Source of the DNA: Vibrio sp. MEBiC08052
GTDB lineage: Bacteria; Pseudomonadota; Gammaproteobacteria; Enterobacterales; Vibrionaceae
DNA: 64,000 nt
Assembly: GCF_001506075.1 (NCBI RefSeq)
Contig: NZ_KQ947475.1
Location: 2,031,527 to 2,095,526 of the forward strand
Reading direction: 5' to 3'
Under the pieces are notes generated by a model, which worked only from the letters and a program-made list of their open reading frames with translations, was not told the origin of the DNA and made no database searches. Shown one piece after another: positions 55,664 through 64,000 of the stretch; the stretch's first letter is position 1, and each line of letters begins with the position of its first letter. The position numbers and the translations under genes are program-made.

Positions 55664-56175
55664 TAATTCTTATCCCATCACTACTTACTGTAATTATGTA
55701 CAGTACATTGCTAAGAATCTGTTTTCAATATTCTGCTGAAAAAAAGCCTCACTCACCCTCTCTTCCTTCATCGAACTGCAACGCCAATGGCTGGAAAAGT
55801 AAAAGGATGATGCTGAGTTTGGGACGCAATAACTTTCCTCGGTTTCATTAGCATCTCCGACTGCGCCCCAGGTACTTTTTAAGGCCGGATAATCACCTTT
55901 AACTAATAATTAAATATAAAACAAGTGTTTATATAGATAACATAGGTGGTTATATAAAAAATGGTACAACATTTAGTACAAATACTCGTGTATGCGAAAT
56001 TGAATATTTGAATCCTTGTGAAATTATATTTAAGCAGGTATTCAGGCTTTGATTGTGTAACTTTCCTTAAAGCTGAGTGAGCATTTAATGACAGTACCTC
56101 AAGTGCATTGAGTATATTGTTTCCACTGAAAGGCAGTTGCTTAATATCAAACGTTGAGTATGAGCAGACATAAAA
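55664..56175. other. Intergenic region at the edge of the accessory DNA
   Basis: About 510 bases with no credible gene. It is AT-rich from 55900 to 56050. A short frame at 55770-55800 ending in ELQRQWLEK could be the tail of a lost gene, but it is too short to assign. I saw no tRNA, integrase or direct-repeat attachment site that would mark the element end. Confidence 0.4.
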
Positions 56176-56204
56176 AAGCCAATCACAAAATTCATGACTG
56201 GCTT
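56172..56204 (-). terminator. Terminator downstream of the polyvalent-protein genes
   Basis: On the minus strand AAGCCAGTCA pairs with TGATTGGCTT (one mismatch) and is followed by TTTTTTA, 160-190 bases past the PLxRFG gene. Its right arm and U-run are nearly identical, in inverted orientation, to the terminator at 54330-54364. Confidence 0.7.
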
Positions 56205-56360
56205 ATGTATATGAACAAATGAGTCCATTAATTACGTCAGATCTTCGGCTTAAGAAGGATCATCAGTGCTATTGTACTCCATGTCTCAGCTTTTGAAATT
56301 AAATTAACTAATTGTTTTTAATACAATTTATTGAGAATAAATAAATTGTATATACCTAAA

Positions 56361-58616
56361 TCACCAGACCACCTCAGCTTCAACACCCCGAAGATGTTGG
56401 TTGAGATTCACACCGTGAGCACTTTCTCTGCTATAACGCTGTCGGACTCTGATTGATTGACGGATTGATTTTGAGGTTAAGGCCAGTGGCGGATATCTCC
56501 GGTTAAAATGTGCAATAGCTTGCTGTGTCTTCAGCATCAACCGCTCATCTCCCAGTTTCCACGCCAGATAATACGATTTCATTAGATTGGAGCGACGATT
56601 GAGTACATGCTGCTCATAGCTTTTACGGGCGTTGTTGAGTTGATATTGTTTGGATAAATCCCCCGGCGTCATTCCGACCGATTGTTCCAGAATCTCAAAA
56701 ACGTCAAAGTCCTCTTTATATGCATCACCCCGGCTATTTAAAGCACCTTCGTCCGCATACCGATAGGCTTTCATGGCATTCTTCACAGCAACCGGGACAA
56801 GACCTTCAATACTGCGATAATAATCCCCGTGAAGTGCTTTATCACCGGATCGGATTGCCTGTACTGCAACACCGCCCAGAACAGGACCGGCAACCTGCTG
56901 CGCGTAAAAAGACCAGACATTGTCCCCTTCCAAATCCCGGTTCGGGTCACGTATCCACATCCCATCTAACGAAATCCTCGGTGACATCCCAGCCCCACCG
57001 ACCCCGTAAATAATCTTATTCGCAATATCCTCCCCAAGTACATCAGACAAATAGGTTTTGAACTCGGTTTCAGCCTCCCATGGCTCATCATCACCACCAA
57101 AAGCAGCATTCAGACTGTCTGCCAGACCGTATACCAGACTCAGAGGCAATGCGGACACGCCCCCCAGTAGCGCAGTCATACCCAGTGTGCCGACAAGCTG
57201 TTTTCTGGCTTCCGATCGTTCTTCAGACGTCATACCTTTCATTGACAGGAATGCATTGCGCATCAGATAGTAAGTCATGTTCTGCGAATATTGTTTGAAC
57301 TGAGTTGCCACCTTCATCACAGGACTCTGCATATAGCGAGCCCGGTTCACATTCGAATAATCAAAATGTGCATCCCATGTTAATTTTTCAGCCAATTTTG
57401 CAGATTGGTCGTGACTCATGCCTTTTTTACGGGCTAGCCGATAAGTGGCCAATGCTGTGGTTTCCCGGTTAAACACCTCAGCTTTGTGAAACAGAGCCGA
57501 CATCCAGCCGGAGAACTTCTCATATGCGGGGCTGTATTTCCAGCTCTGCCCTTCGGCCATACCTGCCAAATCATGCGCATTGGTAGAATCCAGCAGGCCG
57601 GAGTCGTACCACTGATTAAATGCATCGATTTCATCCAGATTGGTCAACCTGACTTTAATATTTCCTTTCGCTGAAATGAATTCTTTCGTTGCTTTTGCCA
57701 ATTCAGATGAGGCACGAATTGCGCCAAACTTGCTGGCAATCATGGGCAAAGCAACCACAAAATTCTGAGTGATGTTCACTGCCGCCGCTGCCGGAGAAAA
57801 ACCCAACATATATAAAAACCCAAGGGATGTGATTTTCTGCGCGGCTTTGGAATGTTTCGGATACATGACCCATTCATGGCGTTTCATCAGTTCATTGGCA
57901 TACCTTGATGACTGATTGTCTCCACTCTTCTTCGCGGTTTCTACCGTCTCAGTTGCAAGTTTTGTCAGTTCGTCTGCGTATTCAAGCCGGGCCAACTGAT
58001 AAGAACCCTTGACCATATTTTCAGCCAGCGCCCTGAGCGCATCATTACTCCACCCTTTCACTTTCTGTCTGTGCATAAATTGTTTACGCATCGAGCGGCT
58101 AGGCAATGACTGAAGATACATTTGATAAATTATGTCCTGTAGTTCGGTTTTCTTTAAATCATTGAGACTGGATTCTTCAACCTGTCCGACTAAATCAACC
58201 ACAAAACCCAGACTCGCCCCTTCAATATGTTGGTTTTTGTCCAACTTATAACCGGTAAAAACAGAAAAACCCTGACGTTCAAGTTTCTCTTTCGCCACTT
58301 GTTGCTCACGCTCAGACTCATACATCATATAGCGTTTCTCGCCGTTCTCATCCGTGGTACTCAGCCAGTAATCGCCAAAGCGTGATAATGGGAAATACGG
58401 AGCCATAACTTCCTGTAACTCAAATTGCGCTCTCAAATCAGCCAGACGCGCCTTTTTTATCCTGCCGTCAATCGCCGCATTGATAATCTGCTGCTCCAGT
58501 AGATGTTTAAAAAGATCGTGACGCTCCCGGTAAGTATCACGCATCGACCGGTAATGCTGTTTCGCTTCCTCCGGCAACTTATCAAATCGCTGTTTTAACT
58601 CAGCATGTTTTTTCAT
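56361..58616 (-). CDS. PLxRFG-domain protein, C-terminal part of a polyvalent phage/conjugative protein
   Basis: 751 aa, mostly helical, with the defining PLSRFG in MAPYFPLSRFGDYWLS near residue 80. Such domains occur at the C-termini of giant 'polyvalent' proteins carried into the host by phages and conjugative elements. A hydrophobic stretch near 255-300 (LGFLYMLGFSPAAAAVNITQ) and another near 495-515 could insert in membrane. It starts within the stop of the preceding ORF (ATGA overlap). Homologues are commonly fused to the upstream domains, so it may be a fragment of a larger gene or a coupled separate gene. Confidence 0.75.
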   Translation of the reverse strand: MKKHAELKQRFDKLPEEAKQHYRSMRDTYRERHDLFKHLLEQQIINAAIDGRIKKARLADLRAQFELQEVMAPYFPLSRFGDYWLSTTDENGEKRYMMYESEREQQVAKEKLERQGFSVFTGYKLDKNQHIEGASLGFVVDLVGQVEESSLNDLKKTELQDIIYQMYLQSLPSRSMRKQFMHRQKVKGWSNDALRALAENMVKGSYQLARLEYADELTKLATETVETAKKSGDNQSSRYANELMKRHEWVMYPKHSKAAQKITSLGFLYMLGFSPAAAAVNITQNFVVALPMIASKFGAIRASSELAKATKEFISAKGNIKVRLTNLDEIDAFNQWYDSGLLDSTNAHDLAGMAEGQSWKYSPAYEKFSGWMSALFHKAEVFNRETTALATYRLARKKGMSHDQSAKLAEKLTWDAHFDYSNVNRARYMQSPVMKVATQFKQYSQNMTYYLMRNAFLSMKGMTSEERSEARKQLVGTLGMTALLGGVSALPLSLVYGLADSLNAAFGGDDEPWEAETEFKTYLSDVLGEDIANKIIYGVGGAGMSPRISLDGMWIRDPNRDLEGDNVWSFYAQQVAGPVLGGVAVQAIRSGDKALHGDYYRSIEGLVPVAVKNAMKAYRYADEGALNSRGDAYKEDFDVFEILEQSVGMTPGDLSKQYQLNNARKSYEQHVLNRRSNLMKSYYLAWKLGDERLMLKTQQAIAHFNRRYPPLALTSKSIRQSIRVRQRYSRESAHGVNLNQHLRGVEAEVVW

Positions 58617-59092
58617 ACGACGGGCTCACCGGCCAGCATATTTCTGAGCGTTTTCAGCTCATCCATTTGCTCATTAGTTTTATGACTGCCGTCGTTTACA
58701 TATTCCAGATGCTGTATCCGTTTCTCGGCAACCTCCCGAGCGGACTGAAACGCTTGCGCCGGGTCAACACCTTCAATGGTTGACTGATGTGCGATATCAA
58801 ACATCTCATCAGCATCTTGTTTGTTTCGACCCATCCATTTACGGATAGAATTAGCCATCTCGTGCGCATCAAAGGCGAGCTGATTCCGGCGGCTTAACAT
58901 CCGGTGAACGGTGTCAACATACTCACTCAACTGAGGCAGTTTTCGCTGAGACAGGTCCGCAAGTTGGCGTAGTGTGAGAGCTCCGAGTCCCAGATTGCCA
59001 CGAACCGCTCCCAGCCCCTGAGAAACTGCATTGAGCACACCGCTGAATCTGGCCCGTGGTGTAGACTGGGCCAGCGCTTCATCCAGAGTCAT
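58613..59092 (-). CDS. Fragment or small ORF of the polyvalent protein module
   Basis: 159-aa helical protein (MTLDEALAQSTPRARFSGVL, TLRQLADLSQRKLPQLSEYV, LAFDAHEMANSIRKWMG). It reads like the segment that precedes the PLxRFG domain in giant polyvalent proteins. A good AGGAG site seven bases before its ATG allows separate translation. However, the frame upstream is continuous through QEKT into SPDIQFS once two copies of the 22-base repeat are removed, joining it in frame to the helicase ORF. It is therefore either a coupled gene or the severed continuation of that ORF. Confidence 0.65.
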   Translation of the reverse strand: MTLDEALAQSTPRARFSGVLNAVSQGLGAVRGNLGLGALTLRQLADLSQRKLPQLSEYVDTVHRMLSRRNQLAFDAHEMANSIRKWMGRNKQDADEMFDIAHQSTIEGVDPAQAFQSAREVAEKRIQHLEYVNDGSHKTNEQMDELKTLRNMLAGEPVV

Positions 59093-59104
59093 GGTTTTCT
59101 CCTG

Positions 59105-59170
59105 AGAGAACTGAATATCAGGTGATAGAGAACTGAATATCAGGTGATAGAGAACTGAATATCAGGTGAT
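59105..59170. repeat. Threefold exact 22-base tandem repeat splitting the polyvalent gene
   Basis: Three identical 22-base units at 59105-59126, 59127-59148 and 59149-59170 (each starts AGAGAACTGAATATCAGG). On the minus strand the first copy read encodes SPDIQFS in the helicase frame, and the next copy brings TGA into frame at 59140-59142. With a single copy the frame continues into the 159-aa ORF without interruption. The unit is not a multiple of three. Confidence 0.95.
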
Positions 59171-62100
59171 GTTGATATCCTGCTGTCCGCAGCTTTCAGA
59201 TATGAGTTATTTGCCATTCTGGCCCGGTCCGCCAGCATCTGGACAATATTGTTCAGCTCAGCAACAGTGACATCCGATGCTTTCATCAGCCCGACTTTTC
59301 TCAGGGCGTGAGCAATGGCTTCCACCACCCGGTCCCACCACTGCCGGATTTTGTTTCTGTCGATTTCAGCGGCGCGTGCCAGCACCTCTTCAACCAAATC
59401 ACTGTCACTCTGGCCTCGATAGTTCCGGTCAACGCTCTCCCACAACGCCTTCAGATACGGAGAGTTCCGGCCCTGCCTGACACGCCGGAGGATGGTCTGA
59501 TATTCAGTAGCCCCCACAACCGTCTTCAGACTGTGATGCACCAGTATTTCATGACGCAGTTTCTGGCGAAGCTGTTTTGCACTCTCAAGATTTTCAGCAA
59601 TTACGACAACTTCACGGCTGTCCCGGCGATAAAATGAATGAATCACACGTTGGCCGAAGTTCATTCCCGCAATTTTCTCTGCCGCTGCCTGTGTCGGAAC
59701 CACGGTCACTTTCACACCGGCCCCGCCTTGATAGGCTTTTAGCCACTGACTGACCACTAGTTCTGCCGATTTCAGAGACATGCCTTTGCCCGGTCTTTGC
59801 ATTGCGATACTTGCCTTGCTGAAAACAATCTCTGACGAACTGGTTTTCGGCTGCTCTAGCTGATTCAGACGAATAAAATCGTCAATCTGAGCTTTATTGA
59901 TGGGCCGAAGAGGGGCAATCTTTTCAAATGCATTCACCAATGCTGACAGTTTTGAGGGTTCAACCTCGACACTCAATATCCCACTGCCGCTGACTGCCTG
60001 CTCTCCGATAATGGCTTCAATCTCCGGGTTCCCCCAAAAACGTTTCCCTCTGCTGACTGATTTAGGCATTTGCAGCACATACTTTGCTTCAGCGCTGCGT
60101 GAATCCCGACGTAAAAGCGCATCATGCTGTTTGGTCGAAAGCCCTAATGATGCCAGTTCGTTATCGCGGGTATTCATCAGCCACTCAAGGGACTGCTCCG
60201 CTGTAGCATCCACAGTCGCCTTAATATGTGTCTTCGGCTCAAAACTGCGAGGTAATAACATCCCCTGAATCACACGACCATCATGTGCTGTAAACGGAAC
60301 GATCTGCCCCGCTTTGATGGTTTGATCTTTTGCCATGATTAAATTGCCCGTCATGACATAACGGTTTTCAACGGACGGTAAAGATGCCTGATGGTCAAAG
60401 ATCATCTGCATCTGGCTTTCATCCATCTCATTACCGGCTTGGGTCAGCGTCCCATCGTGAATATGTCGGTATGTAAACGAAATATGCCGGGTCTGATCAG
60501 CAACCATCACTTCAATTCTGGTTTTTGACGGAGCCATAGGATCGCCGGACTGACTGGCATGATTCACACCGACCACCACCCCCATCACAGACGGACTATC
60601 TGTCTCTTCAGGATTAAATTTAACCCGAACAAACTGACCATATGCCCCTGATACCCAACGCTCATAACTCCCGATGCGGTGTTTGTAAGCCGCGAGTGCA
60701 GAGGTCATCTCATTTTTTTCAGACACAAGTGATTTCACCGATTTTCCTTTGGCACGGTGAGTTTCAATCAACTGATTCAGAGACTCCACTTTGCCTTGCA
60801 TCTGATCGTAAAATTCATTGGCCTGAACTTTCACCTGATGCGCCAGTGATTTGAACGTAGCCTCACTACTCTGACTAAGCCGCTCCTGCACTTCATCCCA
60901 GTGCGGCGCTTTCCCTTGCATCTTCGCTCTGATCCGGGTGAGATAAACCGGCTCGGAGAATACGCCGCGCTTCGGATCGCCTGCGACCAGTTGCGTCTGC
61001 TCGACCGGCTCAGCCTGTAAATCGATCTCAGTCATATTCAGATAGTTCTGACCGGTGGCATTGAGATAATTGATTTTTTCTGCATACAGGGTATCCAGCT
61101 CAGCCAGAACATCCCGCTGGAGCGCAACCGGCAATACGGCAAGTTTGCCCAGAAAATAGTTCGCAGGATGATCTGCCTCACTCACCTTGACAAAATCATC
61201 GCCATATTCACCCAGTGCTTTCAGATTTTCTTTAACATACTGAATCACAACCGCATCCCCGTATGGGTTGAGTAAATCAAAGGACTTCACAGAGGTCGCA
61301 GATTCAGTTGAGCCGGAGGTGTTGGCATTCAGACTGGCCATTTTCCCGGCCAATACCGCTGCCGGACGTTTTTCACTGGGTAAATCCAGCCATGCATTCG
61401 CATACTTCGGTACATTGACCTGTCCGGTTCGGTTGACACGCCCCAGCATCTGCATATAGGTATCAATATTGAGACTCGGCTGAGCCACAATCATAAATCG
61501 TTGACGGGTATCCGGATAATCGGCGCGACTGTGAATAGACAACCCTGTCGAACCCGCCTGATTTAAAATCAGTACATCCAGCATTCCGGTATTAAATTTA
61601 TCGACCTGTCCCCGTCGGTCATTCGCTTCTGCTGTTGCTCTCGGAATTATTTTCCTAGAATCATAATCTACCATCCGTTTGCGACCGGTGATTTCTGCAA
61701 CCCTCATCCCTGCCTGCTCAAGCTGGTGTCTGATATGATCAATCGGAGAGGCGGGAATATGATAGTGCGCAATTTTAGCAATAGCGGCTCTGGCCTGCTC
61801 ATACAGGTGTTTCAGTAATGGACTATCTATGTCATCAATCGATACGGTAAATTTCTCTGAATCCGTCTCGCCCGGCACTTTCACCCGGTATGCCAGCACG
61901 TTTTCCAGTGTTCTGCCCAGATAATCAGCATAAGACAGTGACCCCAGCGAATCTCCATCACTCAGATTATTATCTGCCATATAGTTCTTTAATGCCGATC
62001 CCAATGTACTTTCCAGAGCAATCACTGGCTTTTCACCACGCCCGGATGATGCAATAGCCAATTCAGCAATCGCATCAGCTTTCAGACCTAACGTTAACTG

Positions 62101-64000
62101 CGCAATATAGTTATGCACCACCGAACTGAACGAATTGACATTGATATTTTTATCCGCTTTATTGCCGCTGGTCATCGTATCCAGCCCGTGCTCCGCCGCA
62201 ATACTTTCAGCAAGCTCCTCTTGCACATAATCGTCCCATGCTCGGGACAAACGCTGTAACCCCCGCAGAGCCGCCGTAGTCGTATCAAAGGCTTTTTCGA
62301 TATCACCGCCTGAGTTGATGATTTCATCTTTGATTTCAATGCCATCAAAGCTGCGCTCTCGACGAATATAATGTCCGGCCTGTGCCAGTTTAGCGGCAAT
62401 ATAGTTCTGCATCCCGAGGCCACCGGTTTCAATCGCTCCGGTCACATCATCGCCCCCCGCCGCAACCCCTAAATCAGTCCGTCGGTACAGGGCCATATTT
62501 TCTGGTCGTTTCGCATAGGTGGCAGACAGATACGTCAGACCGGCCACTTTTCCCACATATTGATTAAAGAAAAGCCCACGATTTGACTTTGCCTTTTCTC
62601 CGGAAGCGGCTGAATGCGCTTCATCCATCACCAGAATGGCATTTTTAGCCAAGGCATTCAGAGCCGATTTTTTTATACCGCTCTGGTCTGTACTGATTTG
62701 ATCATATGTGGCAAATAGCGCATCAAAACCGTCAGGTAACCGACCGGTCTCATTCATTTCAGAAAAATATTTTTTGAGTGTCTTACCGCTGTTCCGGTGC
62801 CTGAATACTGTTTTTTCCTGCGGGGTTCCGGGAGAGATTACCTGCTTAATGCCGACTCCACGGTTCATAATCAGTGGGGTAAACTGCCTCACACCGATAT
62901 CAGCAAGGTCGTCAACCATATCGGTAAACAGATTATCTTTTTGTGTAATGAAGATGGGCGTCTTACCGGCATTCATCGCATAACGAAGGATGCCGGCAGC
63001 CTGACGGCCTTTGCCGACACCGGTCTGGTCGCCGATAATAATTGCCTTATTATTTTCAATCGCAGAAACGGCCAGTCCGACAGCATCGGTTTGCAGTCCC
63101 ATAAACGCATCGTGCAACTCAGATATCGAGGGATATCCGAGCTTGTCCATGACATAAGTATCGATATTGCCATGACGCGCTTCTAAATCTGACAGCGCCT
63201 CTGAGGTGTAGTATTCAATGTTGGCCGGGGTTAATACGCTGTCATTCAGACCGCCCGATTTAGACCGGTAAACCGACTGGAAGGCATTCGCCCGCTTGCT
63301 GTCCGGGGCTGATTTAATCTCATTTTCGTCTAAAGGTTGAGCAGGCTGATGACTTCTATCAGATCCTGCGTCCTTTTCAGCTCGTCCGGCAGGGTCGGCA
63401 CTGTTTTCTGTGGATAATTCTCTAGATCCCAGAACCTCTCCAGCAGCCCGATGGATGAGCCTTCCAGTATCCAGTCGGACATCTCGTGCGGCGCGTGCGG
63501 ACCGATCCCCGGCGGTGTGTCCAGCAGAATGACCGCTTCCCTTTGATCTTCTTTCGTTGCCTCCTCGATGATGAGCGGCAGCGCCTCGCTGAGTTCGCTG
63601 AGCATCAATTCGTAAGACAGCTCGCGCTCTCCGCTTACCCGACACGTGAGCAGGATCTGTAGTTCTTCGTCCATATCGGGATGATTGGGTACCCAGTAAC
63701 CCCTGTTTCCGGTAGTGCTCATAAAGAGAGTCCCATGTCTGATGTCTTGTTATCCGTGATTTTGTCGGAGCAAACTGTCCGGTCGGTGTTTTGGCTCTGC
63801 CATCGATGCTGATGAGCATCACCGGCCATCCGGCTCCCTGTTTCTCATAGAGCTTCCCGTCAATTTCCGTGTAGTCGCGCACATGGTAGTTCTGATGCAG
63901 CCAGTTGAGAAAAATCCGTTGATTGACGGAGAGCTTACCGACGACTTTACTGGTGCCAAGGATAAGATACGCTTTACCGTCAGATTTCATCGCCTGTAAT
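59140..64000 (-). CDS. Polyvalent protein with strawberry-notch helicase and metallopeptidase-like motif (5' end outside window)
   Basis: At least 1616 residues; the frame is open to the right edge, so the ATG at 63990 is only the first in view. Residues 1-95 form a small domain (DYTEIDGKLYEKQGAGWPV). Residues 98-217 are a basic Arg/Ala/Gly-rich linker. From about 240 a strawberry-notch SF2 helicase follows, with Walker A GDQTGVGKGRQ (320-329), the DEAH box VMDEAHSAASG, and the C-terminal helicase lobe (NQAGSTGLSIHSR, QMLGRVNRTGQ). A RHEILVHHSL motif near 1480 with a later VEEVLARAAE resembles polyvalent metallopeptidase domains. It ends in the 22-base repeats at SPDIQFSIT. Likely delivered with invading DNA to protect or establish it, by analogy. 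Confidence 0.8.
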   Translation of the reverse strand, partial: LQAMKSDGKAYLILGTSKVVGKLSVNQRIFLNWLHQNYHVRDYTEIDGKLYEKQGAGWPVMLISIDGRAKTPTGQFAPTKSRITRHQTWDSLYEHYRKQGLLGTQSSRYGRRTTDPAHVSGKRRARAVLRIDAQRTQRGAAAHHRGGNERRSKGSGHSAGHTAGDRSARAARDVRLDTGRLIHRAAGEVLGSRELSTENSADPAGRAEKDAGSDRSHQPAQPLDENEIKSAPDSKRANAFQSVYRSKSGGLNDSVLTPANIEYYTSEALSDLEARHGNIDTYVMDKLGYPSISELHDAFMGLQTDAVGLAVSAIENNKAIIIGDQTGVGKGRQAAGILRYAMNAGKTPIFITQKDNLFTDMVDDLADIGVRQFTPLIMNRGVGIKQVISPGTPQEKTVFRHRNSGKTLKKYFSEMNETGRLPDGFDALFATYDQISTDQSGIKKSALNALAKNAILVMDEAHSAASGEKAKSNRGLFFNQYVGKVAGLTYLSATYAKRPENMALYRRTDLGVAAGGDDVTGAIETGGLGMQNYIAAKLAQAGHYIRRERSFDGIEIKDEIINSGGDIEKAFDTTTAALRGLQRLSRAWDDYVQEELAESIAAEHGLDTMTSGNKADKNINVNSFSSVVHNYIAQLTLGLKADAIAELAIASSGRGEKPVIALESTLGSALKNYMADNNLSDGDSLGSLSYADYLGRTLENVLAYRVKVPGETDSEKFTVSIDDIDSPLLKHLYEQARAAIAKIAHYHIPASPIDHIRHQLEQAGMRVAEITGRKRMVDYDSRKIIPRATAEANDRRGQVDKFNTGMLDVLILNQAGSTGLSIHSRADYPDTRQRFMIVAQPSLNIDTYMQMLGRVNRTGQVNVPKYANAWLDLPSEKRPAAVLAGKMASLNANTSGSTESATSVKSFDLLNPYGDAVVIQYVKENLKALGEYGDDFVKVSEADHPANYFLGKLAVLPVALQRDVLAELDTLYAEKINYLNATGQNYLNMTEIDLQAEPVEQTQLVAGDPKRGVFSEPVYLTRIRAKMQGKAPHWDEVQERLSQSSEATFKSLAHQVKVQANEFYDQMQGKVESLNQLIETHRAKGKSVKSLVSEKNEMTSALAAYKHRIGSYERWVSGAYGQFVRVKFNPEETDSPSVMGVVVGVNHASQSGDPMAPSKTRIEVMVADQTRHISFTYRHIHDGTLTQAGNEMDESQMQMIFDHQASLPSVENRYVMTGNLIMAKDQTIKAGQIVPFTAHDGRVIQGMLLPRSFEPKTHIKATVDATAEQSLEWLMNTRDNELASLGLSTKQHDALLRRDSRSAEAKYVLQMPKSVSRGKRFWGNPEIEAIIGEQAVSGSGILSVEVEPSKLSALVNAFEKIAPLRPINKAQIDDFIRLNQLEQPKTSSSEIVFSKASIAMQRPGKGMSLKSAELVVSQWLKAYQGGAGVKVTVVPTQAAAEKIAGMNFGQRVIHSFYRRDSREVVVIAENLESAKQLRQKLRHEILVHHSLKTVVGATEYQTILRRVRQGRNSPYLKALWESVDRNYRGQSDSDLVEEVLARAAEIDRNKIRQWWDRVVEAIAHALRKVGLMKASDVTVAELNNIVQMLADRARMANNSYLKAADSRISTSPDIQFSIT
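63330..63722 (-). CDS. 130-aa ORF nested out of frame inside the polyvalent gene
   Basis: Acidic, helix-forming sequence with normal composition (MSTTGNRGYWVPNHPDMDEE, LMLSELSEALPLIIEEA, AVILLDTPPGIGPHAP, DWILEGSSIGLLERFWDLE). It exactly spans the stretch (residues about 90-220) where the main frame turns into an Arg/Ala/Gly/His-rich linker, and that stretch looks more GC-rich than its surroundings. This suggests the 130-aa frame is the selected one here. It has no clear ribosome site. It could be an overlapping gene, a captured gene, or a piece of the main protein reached by frameshift. I recognise no family. Confidence 0.5.
   Translation of the reverse strand: MSTTGNRGYWVPNHPDMDEELQILLTCRVSGERELSYELMLSELSEALPLIIEEATKEDQREAVILLDTPPGIGPHAPHEMSDWILEGSSIGLLERFWDLENYPQKTVPTLPDELKRTQDLIEVISLLNL

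Noticed and set aside
55444-55851. 135-codon plus-strand frame over the cupin gene
   Set aside because: It is mostly the complement of the cupin coding sequence and has no protein-like features.
55664-56360. Attachment site or tRNA at the left edge of the polyvalent module
   Set aside because: No tRNA-like sequence and no direct repeat matching anything else in the window; the partner end would be outside it.
58613-58616. Frameshift between the 159-aa ORF and the PLxRFG ORF
   Set aside because: The ATGA overlap is a standard coupled start, and the PLxRFG frame has an upstream TGA within a few codons, so a simple fusion cannot be restored as cleanly as at the 22-base repeat.

Overview
The window looks like Vibrio chromosome I. 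Supporting points are the order rarA-lolA, yfbV divergent from ackA-pta, a Vibrio-type scrK/scrB/scrR/scrA sucrose locus, a DusC of gamma-proteobacterial type, and moderate GC with AT-rich intergenic regions. The sucrose genes and the secreted cellulase and arabinanase suggest a plant-detritus or sediment lifestyle. A species related to V. mangrovi or V. gazogenes is only a guess.

Layout. 0-12.4 kb is housekeeping: the rarA start, lolA, a SEC-C protein, dusC, a membrane diguanylate cyclase, a lipoprotein, a TrpXYZ-type ABC importer (binding protein, permease, ATPase), yfbV and ackA-pta. 12.4-19.4 kb holds glutathionyl-hydroquinone reductase and the sucrose PTS regulon, with two near-identical ScrR operators. 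19.4-24.5 kb holds an OmpR/EnvZ-type two-component pair, an iron-siderophore type permease/ATPase pair without a binding protein, and thiD. 24.5-31.4 kb is a phosphorelay cluster (Hpt, REC-HDOD, REC, CheC-like, two soluble HEINNP histidine kinases, REC with degenerate HD-GYP) with no chemoreceptor, CheA or CheW. 31.6-38.9 kb holds divergent qorB/qorR and a complete RND efflux operon.

39.3-46.7 kb is a D-amino-acid, glutamate and 5-oxoproline salvage district: dgcN-dgcA-dat, alr, and pxpB-pxpC-pxpA. A pair of sequences matching the ArgR box lies upstream of dgcN. This is notable because the DgcN/DgcA route passes through N-acetylglutamate, the first intermediate of arginine synthesis. 46.8-49.8 kb holds a CSS-type EAL phosphodiesterase and a beta-hydroxyacid dehydrogenase. 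50.7-54.0 kb holds a secreted CBM2-GH5 cellulase and a ricin-lectin-GH43 arabinanase. 54.2-55.7 kb holds a possible small RNA, a broken LysR gene, a LysE-type exporter and a cupin.

56.2-64 kb is accessory DNA. It carries the 3' part of a giant phage/conjugative-element 'polyvalent' gene with a strawberry-notch helicase, a metallopeptidase-like motif and a PLxRFG domain, and it runs off the right edge. This gene is split by a threefold 22-bp tandem repeat: removing exactly two copies would restore an in-frame fusion with the next ORF. It also contains a well-formed 130-aa ORF in another frame, nested exactly where the main frame becomes a basic low-complexity linker. These two features, the candidate ARG boxes and the phosphorelay cluster are the most unusual things here. 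No tRNA, rRNA, CRISPR array or insertion sequence was seen.
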